NCBI RefSeq assembly: GCF_014195505.1
Contig: NZ_JACIBV010000001.1
Coordinates: forward strand, 1,302,001-1,366,000
Direction of reading: 5' to 3'
Source of the DNA: Nonomuraea dietziae
GTDB lineage: Bacteria > Actinomycetota > Actinomycetes > Streptosporangiales > Streptosporangiaceae
Length of the DNA: 64,000 nucleotides
This document shows positions 24,659-32,538 of this stretch, one piece after another. Below the pieces are notes generated by a model. The model worked only from the letters and a program-made list of their open reading frames with translations. It was not told where the DNA came from and ran no database searches. The translations under genes and the position numbers were made by a program. Numbering within the stretch: the stretch's first letter is position 1; each line of letters opens with the position of its first letter.

Positions 24659-25843
24659 ATGAGCAAACCGGGACGCATAGCGCTGCGAGGTCACACGGTA
24701 CGGCTGCGCTTCACCGTGCTGTACACCGCTGTGTTCCTCGGGTCCGCAGTGGCCCTGCTGGCCCTCACCAACCTGCTGGTCGGCGCGAACGATACCCAAG
24801 TCGCCCCCGGTCAGACCCCTGCTGCCCAGCAGTCCAGCCTCGCCGCAGCGCAGCAACGCATCCACAGCCTGGAGACCCAGCTGTCGGAGACGCAGGCGGC
24901 ACAGTCGAGTCGGCTCTTGATGGGCTCGCTGGTCGCGCTGGCCGTGATGGCGGCGGTCTCGGTCTTGCTGGGCAACGCCGTCGCCAGTCGGGTGCTACGC
25001 CCGCTGCGGACGATCACCGCCGCGACGCGCCGGATCTCCGCCGAGAACCTGCACGAACGGCTGGCCGTGCCGGGCCCCGCCGATGAGGTCAAGAACCTCG
25101 CCGACACCATCGACGGACTACTGGAGCGCCTGGAAGCGTCCTTCACCGCCCAGCGCAGGTTCGTCGCGAACGCCTCCCACGAACTGCGCACACCACTGGC
25201 CACCATGCGGGCATCGGTCGACGTAGCCCTGGCCAAACCGAACCCGGCGCCACCCCAGACGGTCACGCTGGCCAACCGGCTGCGCACCCAACTCGACCGG
25301 GTCGACCGCCTCCTGGAGGGCTTGCTCGTACTCGCCCGCGCACAGCACGGCGAACTTGCCGACCGCACCCCGCTCTCGCTGGGCAACCTGGTAACGCAGG
25401 CCCTGACCGCCCGCGCCGCCGACATCGCAGCGAAGAACCTGACGGTCGAAGACAGCGGCCTTGACAAATCGGCGTGGACCCAGGGCAGCCTGACACTGCT
25501 GTCGCGGATGGCCGACAACGTGACCGATAACGCCATCGTCCACAATCAGAACAGCGGTTGGATCCGGGTTGCGACCACAGCGGACGGCGCGACGGTGCGG
25601 CTGACCGTGGAGACCGGCGGACCGGTTCTCAATTCGGAGCACGTCGCCCGGCTCGGCCGGCCCTTCCAACGACTCGCCGACCGGACCGGCCCGGGTACCG
25701 GCTCCGGCCTCGGCCTGTCGATCGTCGCGGCGATCGTCGGCGCGCACGACGGCCGCCTGGACCTGCACCCCCGACGCGAAGGCGGCTTATGCGTCACCAT
25801 CTCATTGCCGGTGGCGGCCACACCCGAAGGCGGCGCGGCGTGA
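24659..25843 (+). CDS. Sensor histidine kinase
   Basis: 394 aa. Two transmembrane helices (about 17-41 and 87-108) bracket a short, Gln-rich extracellular loop; a HAMP domain follows (109-160). The H-box is FVANASHELRTPLATMRA with the phospho-acceptor His at about 174. The N-box is degenerate (DNVTDNAIVHN), but the G-box TGPGTGSGLGLSIV is intact. Its stop overlaps the start of the response regulator gene (GTGA). Signal unknown; probably senses a membrane or envelope stress and controls the divergent ABC-2 permease. Confidence 0.93.
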   Translation: MSKPGRIALRGHTVRLRFTVLYTAVFLGSAVALLALTNLLVGANDTQVAPGQTPAAQQSSLAAAQQRIHSLETQLSETQAAQSSRLLMGSLVALAVMAAVSVLLGNAVASRVLRPLRTITAATRRISAENLHERLAVPGPADEVKNLADTIDGLLERLEASFTAQRRFVANASHELRTPLATMRASVDVALAKPNPAPPQTVTLANRLRTQLDRVDRLLEGLLVLARAQHGELADRTPLSLGNLVTQALTARAADIAAKNLTVEDSGLDKSAWTQGSLTLLSRMADNVTDNAIVHNQNSGWIRVATTADGATVRLTVETGGPVLNSEHVARLGRPFQRLADRTGPGTGSGLGLSIVAAIVGAHDGRLDLHPRREGGLCVTISLPVAATPEGGAA

Positions 25844-26508
25844 GGATCCTGGTGGTCGAAGACGAGCCCTCGCTCGCCGAGGTTCTGACCGAGGGGCTAC
25901 GCGATCAGGCCATGGCGGTCGACGTTGCCCACGACGGCCTGACCGCCGCCACCAAGCTCGACCTCAACGGCTATGATGTGGTCGTCCTCGACCGGGACCT
26001 GCCCGGTATCCACGGCGACACCCTCTGCCAGATGATCACTGAGCGCGACGACCGCGCCATGGTCTTGATGCTCACCGCGGCAGGCTCTCCGGGAGACCGG
26101 GTCAGTGGACTGACGCTGGGCGCCGACGACTACCTCGCCAAGCCGTTCCACTTCCCGGAACTGGTGCTGCGGATCCGGGCGCTTGCCCGCCGGCGACCCT
26201 CGGCCCGCGCACGGACGCTGCGGGCGGCCGGCGTCGAGCTCGACCCCGCACGGCGCACGGCGACCCGCGACGGTCGACAGCTCGATCTCTCGGTCAAGGA
26301 GTTCGCACTCCTGGAAGCCCTCCTGCGTGCCAGCCCCTCCTCTCTCAGCGCCGAGGAGCTCCTCGAACAGGTCTGGGACGAGAACGTCGACCCGTTCACC
26401 AACACCGTTCCCGTGACTGTCGGCCGGCTGCGCCGCAAACTGGGCAGCCCACCGATCATCACCACCACGCCGGGTGTGGGCTACCGCATCGCCGCTCCGG
26501 CCGACTAA
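25840..26508 (+). CDS. OmpR-family response regulator
   Basis: 222 aa from the GTG that overlaps the kinase stop. Receiver domain: acidic pair in VVEDEPS, phospho-acceptor Asp51 in VVLDRDLPG, conserved Thr79 and Lys101 (DYLAKPF). C-terminal winged helix with LSVKEFALLEALLRASP and a recognition region TNTVPVTVGRLRRKLG. Likely binds the heptad repeats at 24.57-24.61 kb. Confidence 0.95.
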   Translation: MRILVVEDEPSLAEVLTEGLRDQAMAVDVAHDGLTAATKLDLNGYDVVVLDRDLPGIHGDTLCQMITERDDRAMVLMLTAAGSPGDRVSGLTLGADDYLAKPFHFPELVLRIRALARRRPSARARTLRAAGVELDPARRTATRDGRQLDLSVKEFALLEALLRASPSSLSAEELLEQVWDENVDPFTNTVPVTVGRLRRKLGSPPIITTTPGVGYRIAAPAD

Positions 26509-26601
26509 GAGCACTAAGAGTGCGTTAGGTGAGCTGACGCCCTTTTCGTCGTTGCGGTTGGATGAGGTCTGCTGGTCGATGGGTCGCCGCTCGGTCTGTC
26601 G
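26509..26601. other. Gap holding one arm of a long-range inverted repeat
   Basis: The stretch CTAAGAGTGCGTTA (26515-26528) has a near-complementary partner at about 29109-29122 (AGAGTGCGTTA exact). No gene here. Confidence 0.5.
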
Positions 26602-27029
26602 TCACGGCTGAGTGAACAAGCCGGGCTCGGTTTCGATGAGGATGCCGCGGCTGGTCAGGCGTTTGAGCTTGGCGCGGACGTTTTGGATGCCGTTGGGCGT
26701 CAGGGGCAGGTCCATCGCCAGAGCCAGGTCGCGGGCGCGCAGCGAGCCGCCGGTCTCGCTGAAGACGGTGAGGATCTGCTGGTAGTCGGGATGATCGAAG
26801 CCGACCAGCGGCGGCGCATCCGGTTCGGCCGGAGCGAGGTCCGCTTCAGCGAGGGACAGGAGCGTCTTGCGGCTGATCCGTAGATGCTCGGCCTCCTGGC
26901 TGAGTTCACTGAGCCGCGCGGTCAGGGAGTCGATGTCGGTCTGGGTCTGCTCGATGTGCGGGTCAGGGCCTGTTCGCGGGTATCGAGGCGGTCCAGAAGC
27001 CAGGTTCCGGGCTCGGGCGGGGCGGGCAT
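26602..27029 (-). pseudogene. Winged-helix protein of IS-associated type, frameshifted
   Basis: About 142 residues over two frames. The start at 27029 gives MPAPPEPGTWLLDRLDTREQ, then after a one-base loss near 26955-26961 the chain continues as HIEQTQTDIDSLTARLSELS (coiled coil) and a winged helix (LRARDLALAMDLPLTPNGIQ, RAKLKRLTSRGILIETEPGL) to the stop at 26602. This coiled-coil plus winged-helix layout is often found beside actinobacterial transposases, and a transposase remnant ends 9 bp upstream. A read error cannot be excluded. Confidence 0.6.
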
Positions 27030-27038
27030 CGGGCCTGG

Positions 27039-27230
27039 TCAGGTCCACCGCCAGGACGGCGTCGAAGGGGTCAGACGCCGGGACATCACGTCCGTCATCG
27101 CCCAGTACACCCGTGATTCGGAACTCGATGGGAGATGTTCATAGTCGCGGACCAGGCGCCGGTGGAACATCAAGATCCCGTAGGTCCGCTCGACGACCCA
27201 TCGTTTCGGCTGGGGCACGAAGCCTTTGTC
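27039..27230 (-). pseudogene. C-terminal remnant of IS5-family transposase
   Basis: About 60 residues survive: [20 protein letters not shown], then [20 protein letters not shown], ending [10 protein letters not shown]. This is the catalytic-Glu (DDE) end of IS5-group transposases (the E of WVVERT). Upstream of about 27230 the homology stops. The element is dead. Confidence 0.75.
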
Positions 27231-27367
27231 GGCGGGGTTGCGAGATCTCCCGCAGCGCATAGTTGCCTTCGTGGCCGCTGACCGAGGGGTGCGCGGCCTT
27301 CCATGCGTCAGACTGGCGGTAACACCACAAATCCACACGATCACATAACGACATCACGGATGGAGGC

Positions 27368-28042
27368 TCACGTAGGCACTCTCAGGGGCTCGAGAGCGGC
27401 TAGGACGAGGTTGAGGCCGAAAATGAACTCCTCCGCCGGGTCGAAGCCGGCAGCGACGAGCACCGCGGCGGACTCGTTGAGGTAGGGGAACTCGTCAGGA
27501 GGAAGCTGGGACAGGAAGACATCCTCGGCCATGTCCGCGAACTCATCGGCGGTGTCGAACGGCAGGCTGGCTTCCTGCAGGGCGAAACCATAGACGTAGC
27601 TGTCGAGCAACCAGTTGGCGTGCGTCGCCATCAAGACCGGGAAGCCAGCCCTCCGCAGGCAGGCGGTGACCGCTTCGCGGTGGCGGAGGTTCGCGGGCCC
27701 CGGCGATGTCCGCGACTCCATCAGGCCGATCGCCCACGGGTGACGTGCGAGAACCTGTCGGGCGGATACCGCCCGACGTCGCATCGCTGACTGCCAGTCG
27801 GTCTCTTCAGGCGGAAGCTCGATCTCCTCGAACACGACGTCGATCATGGCGTCCAGCAACTCCTCCTTGCTCGCCACGTAGTAGTAGAGCGACATCGCGC
27901 CCGCGCCGAGCGCGCGAGCCAGCCGGCGCATGCTCAGCTCGCCGACCCCCTCGCGGTCGGCAAGCCGGACCGCCTCGACCACCACCCGCTTCTTGCTCAG
28001 CCCCGCATCTGACGCGACCTGGCGTCGTTCCCTCGCAGACAA
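27368..28042 (-). CDS. TetR family regulator with TetR_C_1-type domain
   Basis: 224 aa from a TTG at 28042 with GAGGAG five bases upstream; a longer frame from a TTG at 28075 is possible. The N-terminal helix-turn-helix reads VVVEAVRLADREGVGELSMR and RLARALGAGAMSLYYYVASK, the subgroup in which YYY precedes VASKEELLDAM. The C-terminal ligand-binding domain follows the tetracycline-repressor-like layout. It is divergent from a reductase remnant and a DUF6326-like gene, with tandem operator-like repeats between. Confidence 0.92.
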   Translation of the reverse strand: MSARERRQVASDAGLSKKRVVVEAVRLADREGVGELSMRRLARALGAGAMSLYYYVASKEELLDAMIDVVFEEIELPPEETDWQSAMRRRAVSARQVLARHPWAIGLMESRTSPGPANLRHREAVTACLRRAGFPVLMATHANWLLDSYVYGFALQEASLPFDTADEFADMAEDVFLSQLPPDEFPYLNESAAVLVAAGFDPAEEFIFGLNLVLAALEPLRVPT

Positions 28043-28068
28043 CGGGTCTCCTCGCTCCCTCGAACGGC

Positions 28069-28140
28069 TTGACAATCGTCCAGCGTACGGTCATGGTACA
28101 GCGTACGACCGTGGTACAGCGTACGACGTACGATGTACGA
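28069..28140. promoter_or_regulatory. Tandem 18-bp operator array with TTGACA box
   Basis: The core CAGCGTACG occurs at 28081, 28099 and 28117, an exact 18-bp period, followed by the related ACGTACGATGTACGA. A TTGACA -35-like box lies at 28069-28074, with CATGGT 17 bp on as a weak -10, so the repeats overlap a plus-strand promoter. Likely binding sites for the adjacent TetR protein. Confidence 0.6.
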
Positions 28141-28250
28141 ACCAGCGAGAGTCGCAGCTCGGACGTGAGGAGGCTTCTGTGGGAATCGAACAGCGATCGA
28201 GTGCCGGAGCACGCCTGGTGCCGGGGGCGAGTCCGGCCGGGGCGACAACG

Positions 28251-28389
28251 ATGCGGGCCGCCGACCAGCACCGCTACGGCCCGCCCTCAGCGCTCGAGTC
28301 GTCCGAGGTCCGGGCTACCGCTGCCCGGTCGAGGCGATGTGCTCGTCCAGGTGGGCGAGGCCTCGGTACATCCCTGCCGCCACTCCGGC
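28251..28389 (+). pseudogene. Remnant of MDR (zinc-type alcohol dehydrogenase/quinone oxidoreductase) gene
   Basis: An ATG at 28251 begins MRAADQHRYGPPSALESSEV, the typical MDR N-terminus; near 28315 the frame shifts and continues LPGRGDVLVQVGEASVHPCR, after which homology ends. Only about the first 45 residues of a 320-residue enzyme remain. It sits between the TetR operators and the next gene, so it was probably the original first gene of the regulated operon. Confidence 0.65.
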
Positions 28390-28420
28390 GAAGGGACCGC
28401 TCCTCTCGGAAGAAGAACCG

Positions 28421-28909
28421 ATGACCATCCGAACGAAAACCCCGAACCTGCTCGACAACCCGCCGGTCCCCGTGCAGGCCAAGCTCGCCGCCGCGTGGAC
28501 CAGCTTCATGTTCCTCTACATCTACGTCGACTACTTCCACCTCCACAAGCCCGGCGTCATCGACAACCTCCGCGCCGGCGTCGTCTTTGAGTTCGACATC
28601 AGCTCGACGTTGTTGACCATGATGCTCGCGTCCGTGGCGATCCCGGCCCTGATGGTGATGCTCTCCATGACGCTGCCCGCCCGGGTGAACCGCGCCACGA
28701 ACCTCGTCGTTGCATTGCTCTACATCCCCTACTCGGCGGTCAACGCGGCGGGGGAGTCCTGGGACTGGGCCCCCTTCTACGGCCTCTCCATCGGAGTCGA
28801 GGTGCTGCTCCTGGCCTTCATCCTGCGCTCGGCCTGGACCTGGCCTCGAACCCCCGCCGTCCCAGCCGGTCCCGCGACGACCGACCTTCGACAGGACCTC
28901 CGACAGTAG
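28421..28909 (+). CDS. DUF6326-like four-helix membrane protein
   Basis: 162 aa from an ATG with AGAAGAA-rich upstream sequence. Layout: KLAAAWTSFMFLYIYVDYFH (helix 1), then VVFEFDISSTLLTMMLASVA (helix 2), ARVNRATNLVVALLYIPYSA (helix 3), and SIGVEVLLLAFILRSAWTWP (helix 4). Matches a family of small actinobacterial membrane proteins of unknown role, often near TetR genes and reductases. Likely TetR-controlled. Confidence 0.75.
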   Translation: MTIRTKTPNLLDNPPVPVQAKLAAAWTSFMFLYIYVDYFHLHKPGVIDNLRAGVVFEFDISSTLLTMMLASVAIPALMVMLSMTLPARVNRATNLVVALLYIPYSAVNAAGESWDWAPFYGLSIGVEVLLLAFILRSAWTWPRTPAVPAGPATTDLRQDLRQ

Positions 28910-28947
28910 GTATCCGTGTAAAGCCCTACGGCGTGAAGCCCGCCGCC

Positions 28948-29024
28948 GCGGACACCGGGCCGACCGTGGCCAGCTCAGTCGCGGTATACGCAGAGAACCT
29001 GCTCACGAGCGGTCCGGTGTCCGC
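28948..29024. repeat. Perfect 11-bp inverted repeat, 55-bp loop
   Basis: GCGGACACCGG (28948-28958) pairs with CCGGTGTCCGC (29014-29024). It lies 38 bp after the DUF6326-like gene. It could form a long hairpin in RNA, act as a terminator, or be a relic of mobile DNA. Confidence 0.5.
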
Positions 29025-29117
29025 GCCAGCCGCGCCCGTAGGCCGAACGGCGGCTGACCGACCAGCAGACCTCATCCAACCAACCGAAACGACGAAAGGG
29101 GCATTGCTTAACGCACT

Positions 29118-29944
29118 CTAAGAGCTGCTTCTAGATTTGCTGACTAATTGTTGCTGGGTTGCCACGATTAGTGCATGGGTCGTGGTGATCTGACGAACGC
29201 GGACCGGGAGCGGCTCGAGCCGCTGCTGACCGCGATCCAGGCCGAGCAGGACGCCGAGGGCCGGGTGGACTGGGACATTTCCGTGGGCTCCACTACTGTC
29301 CGGGCGCACCAGCACGCCGCGGGCGCGCCCCGTACACCGCCGCCTCCCGTGCCGGGGCACCAAAGGGGGATGCTGCGAGGGACAAGCCGGGGCGATCAGG
29401 TGCTGGCCGCGCTGCCGCCCGGCTGGCGGAGGTGGTCAGACTGGGGAATGCCCAGGCCGTTCCCGCGGCGGGTTCACCACCAAGATCCGCCTGTCGGCCG
29501 ACGGCCGCTGCCGGGTGCTGTCACCGGTCCTGACACCGGGCCAGTACGGCGACCAGCCCGCAGTTCCAGCGGGCGCTGGGCAACATCCGGGTTCCTCGGC
29601 CGGGGCCGGGACGTCCGCACACCCGGTCGGACAGTTTGGCCGCGGACAAGGCCTACTCCTCCCGCGCCAACCGCACGTACCTGTGCCGGCGACACATCCG
29701 CCACACCATCCCCGAACCACGCGATCAACGTGCCGCCGGCGCGGCTCAGCCGGGGGACGGCCCACCGGCTTCGACGCCGAACGCCACACGCCACGCAACG
29801 TCGTCGAACGGGCGATCAACCGTCTGAAGAACTTCCGGGCCGTGGCCGCTCGATACGACAAGCGCACCTACATCTTCCTCGGCACCGTCACGCTGGCCGC
29901 CCTGGCCATCTGGCTCCGAACCTGATCCAGGAAACAGCTCTTAG
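29118..29944 (+). mobile_element. Degenerate IS5-type insertion sequence
   Basis: Terminal inverted repeats CTAAGAGCTG (29118-29127) and CAGCTCTTAG (29935-29944) bound an 827-bp unit holding a broken DDE transposase. The ends are still exact over 10 bp while the gene is heavily damaged. Target duplication cannot be assigned with certainty. Confidence 0.8.
29175..29925 (+). pseudogene. IS5-family transposase, multiply frameshifted and deleted
   Basis: Recognisable in order over three frames: DLTNADRERLEPLL (N-terminus), a jump of about 70 missing codons, RVDWDISVGSTTVRAHQHAA (first catalytic Asp region), TKIRLSADGRCRVLSPVL, MAADKAYSSRANRTYLCRRH (second Asp), and VVERAINRLKNFRAVAARYD with the catalytic Glu, ending LAALAIWLRT. 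At least three frameshifts. Not functional; the C-terminus closely matches the remnant at 22.8 kb. Confidence 0.85.
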
Positions 29945-30294
29945 CCGACAAAGAAATGGACAGTGGCTCATCATGCCTGACGGAAGGGCTGAGCGGCCCG
30001 TCGAGCGTCGTCGATTCACCGCGGAGAGGCTGCCCCCATCATGTGCGTGTTCACCGCGCGAAATTCCACTTGTCGGCGCATCATTGGAAATAGCGGTTTC
30101 ACATAATGCCCTCATCGCCGCCATTGAGACCGTTTTCAGCGCCATGCCCCCCTTTCTGTTCGAGCAACAACTCTTGGCCTTTCCGTGGACGGCGGGCGGG
30201 CCTGCCCATTTCTTTCCCTGGGTACATCGCCGACTGTCGCGGCCTGTCGCGAATTCACAGCTTCTTCAGATCGACCGACAGAAAACGGAAAGAA
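29945..30294. promoter_or_regulatory. Upstream region of CLP2
   Basis: 350 bp between the IS and the second collagen-like gene. The part 30050-30180 is AT-richer, comparable to the stretch upstream of CLP1. No gene with codon bias is seen; presumably holds the CLP2 promoter. Confidence 0.35.
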
Positions 30295-30975
30295 ATGACG
30301 ACAGAGACCACCCTTTCCCGACACGGCGGACGTGTTCGCATTCTGGCACTCGCCACCCTCTTCACCAGCGCCCTCCTCGTGCCCGCCGGACAGGCGGTGA
30401 GCGAGGTCGGCTCGCAGGCCATGGCCGGTCAGCCCGCTGCCGCCGTCGCCGTCACCGTCGGGGACAAGTCGCTGCTGAGCTGCCGCCACGGGCGCGACTG
30501 CCGCCACGCCCGCCACCACGGCGGCCACAAGCGCTCGTGCAACTGCCCTGCCGGCCCTCGTGGACCGCAGGGCCCGCGGGGCGAGAAGGGCGAAAAGGGC
30601 GAGAAGGGTGAGAAGGGCGACAGGGGTCCCGCGGGTTCCTCGAGCGGCTCCGCGGCGAGCATCGACTCGGCCTTCCACAAGAACTACAAGTACGTCGTGA
30701 CCGCGCCGGGCGACGGAAGCACGCTCGTCCGCGACCCGCGCACCACGCCCAGGTGGCATGACCTGTCGGATGTGGCGGGCTACCCCGGCGAGGTGGTGGC
30801 GGTGTCGGCCGCGGTCATGAGCATGGGCGGCGACCTGCACGTGACCGTGCGCAACCAGACCGGGGAGATCGCACAGACCTCCTGCAAGATCAACCCCGTA
30901 CCGGGCCAGTACGCCGCCAACCCCGCGTGGCCGGACAACTGCGCCCCGTTCGAGAACCTGACTCCGCCGAAATAG
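30295..30975 (+). CDS. Collagen-like secreted protein CLP2 (GEK/GDR type)
   Basis: 226 aa from an ATG with GGAAAG upstream. Signal peptide (core LALATLFTSALLVPAGQA), then a His/Arg-rich Cys cluster (C63, C69, C82, C84; HARHHGGHKRSCNC) passing straight into about ten Gly-X-Y triplets (87-114; GPRGPQGPRGEKGEKGEKGE). KGE/KGD-type triplets are known to stabilise collagen helices by interchain salt bridges. The C-terminal domain (about 121-226, C197, C216) aligns with CLP1: SIDSA, then KYVVTAP, LVRDPRTTPRWHDLSDV, QTSCKI, NCAPFENLTPPK. Probably a surface or spore-coat trimer. Confidence 0.85.
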   Translation: MTTETTLSRHGGRVRILALATLFTSALLVPAGQAVSEVGSQAMAGQPAAAVAVTVGDKSLLSCRHGRDCRHARHHGGHKRSCNCPAGPRGPQGPRGEKGEKGEKGEKGDRGPAGSSSGSAASIDSAFHKNYKYVVTAPGDGSTLVRDPRTTPRWHDLSDVAGYPGEVVAVSAAVMSMGGDLHVTVRNQTGEIAQTSCKINPVPGQYAANPAWPDNCAPFENLTPPK

Positions 30976-30977
30976 CT

Positions 30978-31001
30978 CCCGCGCGGCTCATCCTGCGCGG
31001 G
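30978..31001 (+). terminator. Hairpin after CLP2
   Basis: CCCGCGC (30978-30984) and GCGCGGG (30995-31001), a perfect 7-bp stem with a 10-base loop, two bases after the stop codon. Confidence 0.65.
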
Positions 31002-31231
31002 TGAACGCAGGGCCACCGCGTGATCGCCGGCAGGAGCCGGAGGTCACGCGCTGGCCGCCGCCGTGATGTGGCGGCAGCACGCACAGCCAGTGGCCCGTGC
31101 CCTCTGGCGAACACGTCGATCGTCCACTCGTCGGCGTCGAAGCGTCGGCCCAGGTGGTGCGCGGTCTTAATGATCCGTCGTGAAGAGCGCCGTGTCGCCG
31201 TCGGAGCTCGTGTCGTGGTCCATCGCCCGAT
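31002..31231. other. Intergenic region, possible decayed ORF
   Basis: On the minus strand about 31060-31170 shows protein-like sequence (KTAHHLGRRFDADEWTIDVF) without a start or a recognised family. May be a gene remnant. Confidence 0.3.
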
Positions 31232-32344
31232 TCACCGGGCGGCCGTCCAGCGGTTCCGCTCGCCCGCGACGGCGCAGGCGGGGTGGGTGCGGGAGGCGTA
31301 GGAGCGGGCGGCGACCACGAGACCGAGGCCCAGCCCGGCGAAGGCCAGCCCGCCGAAGGCGATCATCCAGGTCAGTCCCGCACGGGTGAAGCCGCCCGAC
31401 GGCTCGATCGCCGGCAGCACGCCGACGGCGGTGAGCGGGGCGTAGACCGTGAGCCCGATCCCGTACACCGAGAGGCTGGCGGCGGTCAGCCAGGCGGGGA
31501 CCAGCGGCAGCAGCCTGGGGACGCGCCGGCCCGAGAGGAACAGCGTCCAGCGGGGGAAGACCATGCCCCACCGGTGCATCAGGCCGAGGAGCAGGAAGAT
31601 CGCCAGCAGCGCGGCCAGCACGGTGATGTCGATCCCCACCGAGGCCAGCGCCCTGGCCGAGGCCGGCGCGGCGGCGTTGGCCCGATCCCACTCCTCGGCG
31701 GTGACTCCGAGCGCGTCGCCGCCCAGCGTCCAGACGGTCTTGACCCCCGCCCACGGCACGATGCCGCACATCAGCGCGTAGACCGCCACCCGCGTCCGCC
31801 GCGACGCGGTGGAGGCGGCGGGATGGAGCAGCGGACCGGCTCCCACGCCCCTGTGGGCCTGCCCGCAGCGGACGCACCGTCCGCGCAGGCGGCGACGATG
31901 GCCTACCGCGGTCAGGACCAGCAGACCCGCGCCCGCCGTGTCGAGCAGGACATGGGCCAGGCCCGTGGCGCTCTCCACCCCCGATCCCGACACCAGGGTC
32001 ACGAACTGGAGGGGCAGGCTGATCATCCCCGCCACGAAGACCGGGACGGCCACCGCCAGCACGGTCGTCACCGCCGTCGCGCCGGCACGGGTCAGCGGCC
32101 TGGCGGTGGCCAGACAGGCGGCCGCCGCGACGACGGCGAGCAGGGCCAGCAGGAGCTGGGCCACAGGGGCGTAGGGCGTGCCGGGAGTCCATGGCACGGT
32201 GGTGCCCGTCACCGCCCACGTGAGCTGCACGGTCGCGTACAGCGCGCCCCACGTCGCGGCGGCGGATGGCGCCCAACTCGGCCAGCTCTGCGCCCAGGAC
32301 TCCGGTCCCGGCTGCCCGCCGGCAGGTGCTTCACTGACGCTCAT
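31232..32344 (-). CDS. Polytopic membrane protein of unknown function
   Basis: 370 aa from the ATG at 32344 (AAGGA upstream). About nine hydrophobic helices: around 30-50, 63-83, 90-125, 140-160, 190-215, 240-262, 280-300, 310-330 and 340-358. A cytoplasmic loop near residue 170 holds a CVRCG pair that could bind metal. Ends in a basic tail. No family recognised with certainty. Stands alone between CLP2 and a HxlR regulator; the short gap to the HxlR gene (same strand) leaves cotranscription possible. Confidence 0.7.
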   Translation of the reverse strand: MSVSEAPAGGQPGPESWAQSWPSWAPSAAATWGALYATVQLTWAVTGTTVPWTPGTPYAPVAQLLLALLAVVAAAACLATARPLTRAGATAVTTVLAVAVPVFVAGMISLPLQFVTLVSGSGVESATGLAHVLLDTAGAGLLVLTAVGHRRRLRGRCVRCGQAHRGVGAGPLLHPAASTASRRTRVAVYALMCGIVPWAGVKTVWTLGGDALGVTAEEWDRANAAAPASARALASVGIDITVLAALLAIFLLLGLMHRWGMVFPRWTLFLSGRRVPRLLPLVPAWLTAASLSVYGIGLTVYAPLTAVGVLPAIEPSGGFTRAGLTWMIAFGGLAFAGLGLGLVVAARSYASRTHPACAVAGERNRWTAAR

Positions 32345-32538
32345 GAGAGGTCCTTCGGTGTCGAGGTCATGCCGATGCCCGGCCTCCACCGAAGATCGCA
32401 GCCGCCTCGCCCCCCGCTCCTCCCCCACCGAAGGGAGCCCGCTCCCCCTGAGGGGGGAACCGTCCCACTCAGGGGAACACGCCGTCTGAGGGGCGCGGGC
32501 CGGCTGCAGGGAGTGGGCCGCCTACGGGAAACGGGCCG

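Noticed and set aside
28933..29121. Possible 62-aa ORF ending at the IS boundary
   Set aside because: No ribosome binding site, and it spans the 11-bp inverted repeat; coding not supported.
30590..30640. GAAGGGCGA-type microsatellite
   Set aside because: Explained by consecutive GEK triplets of CLP2.
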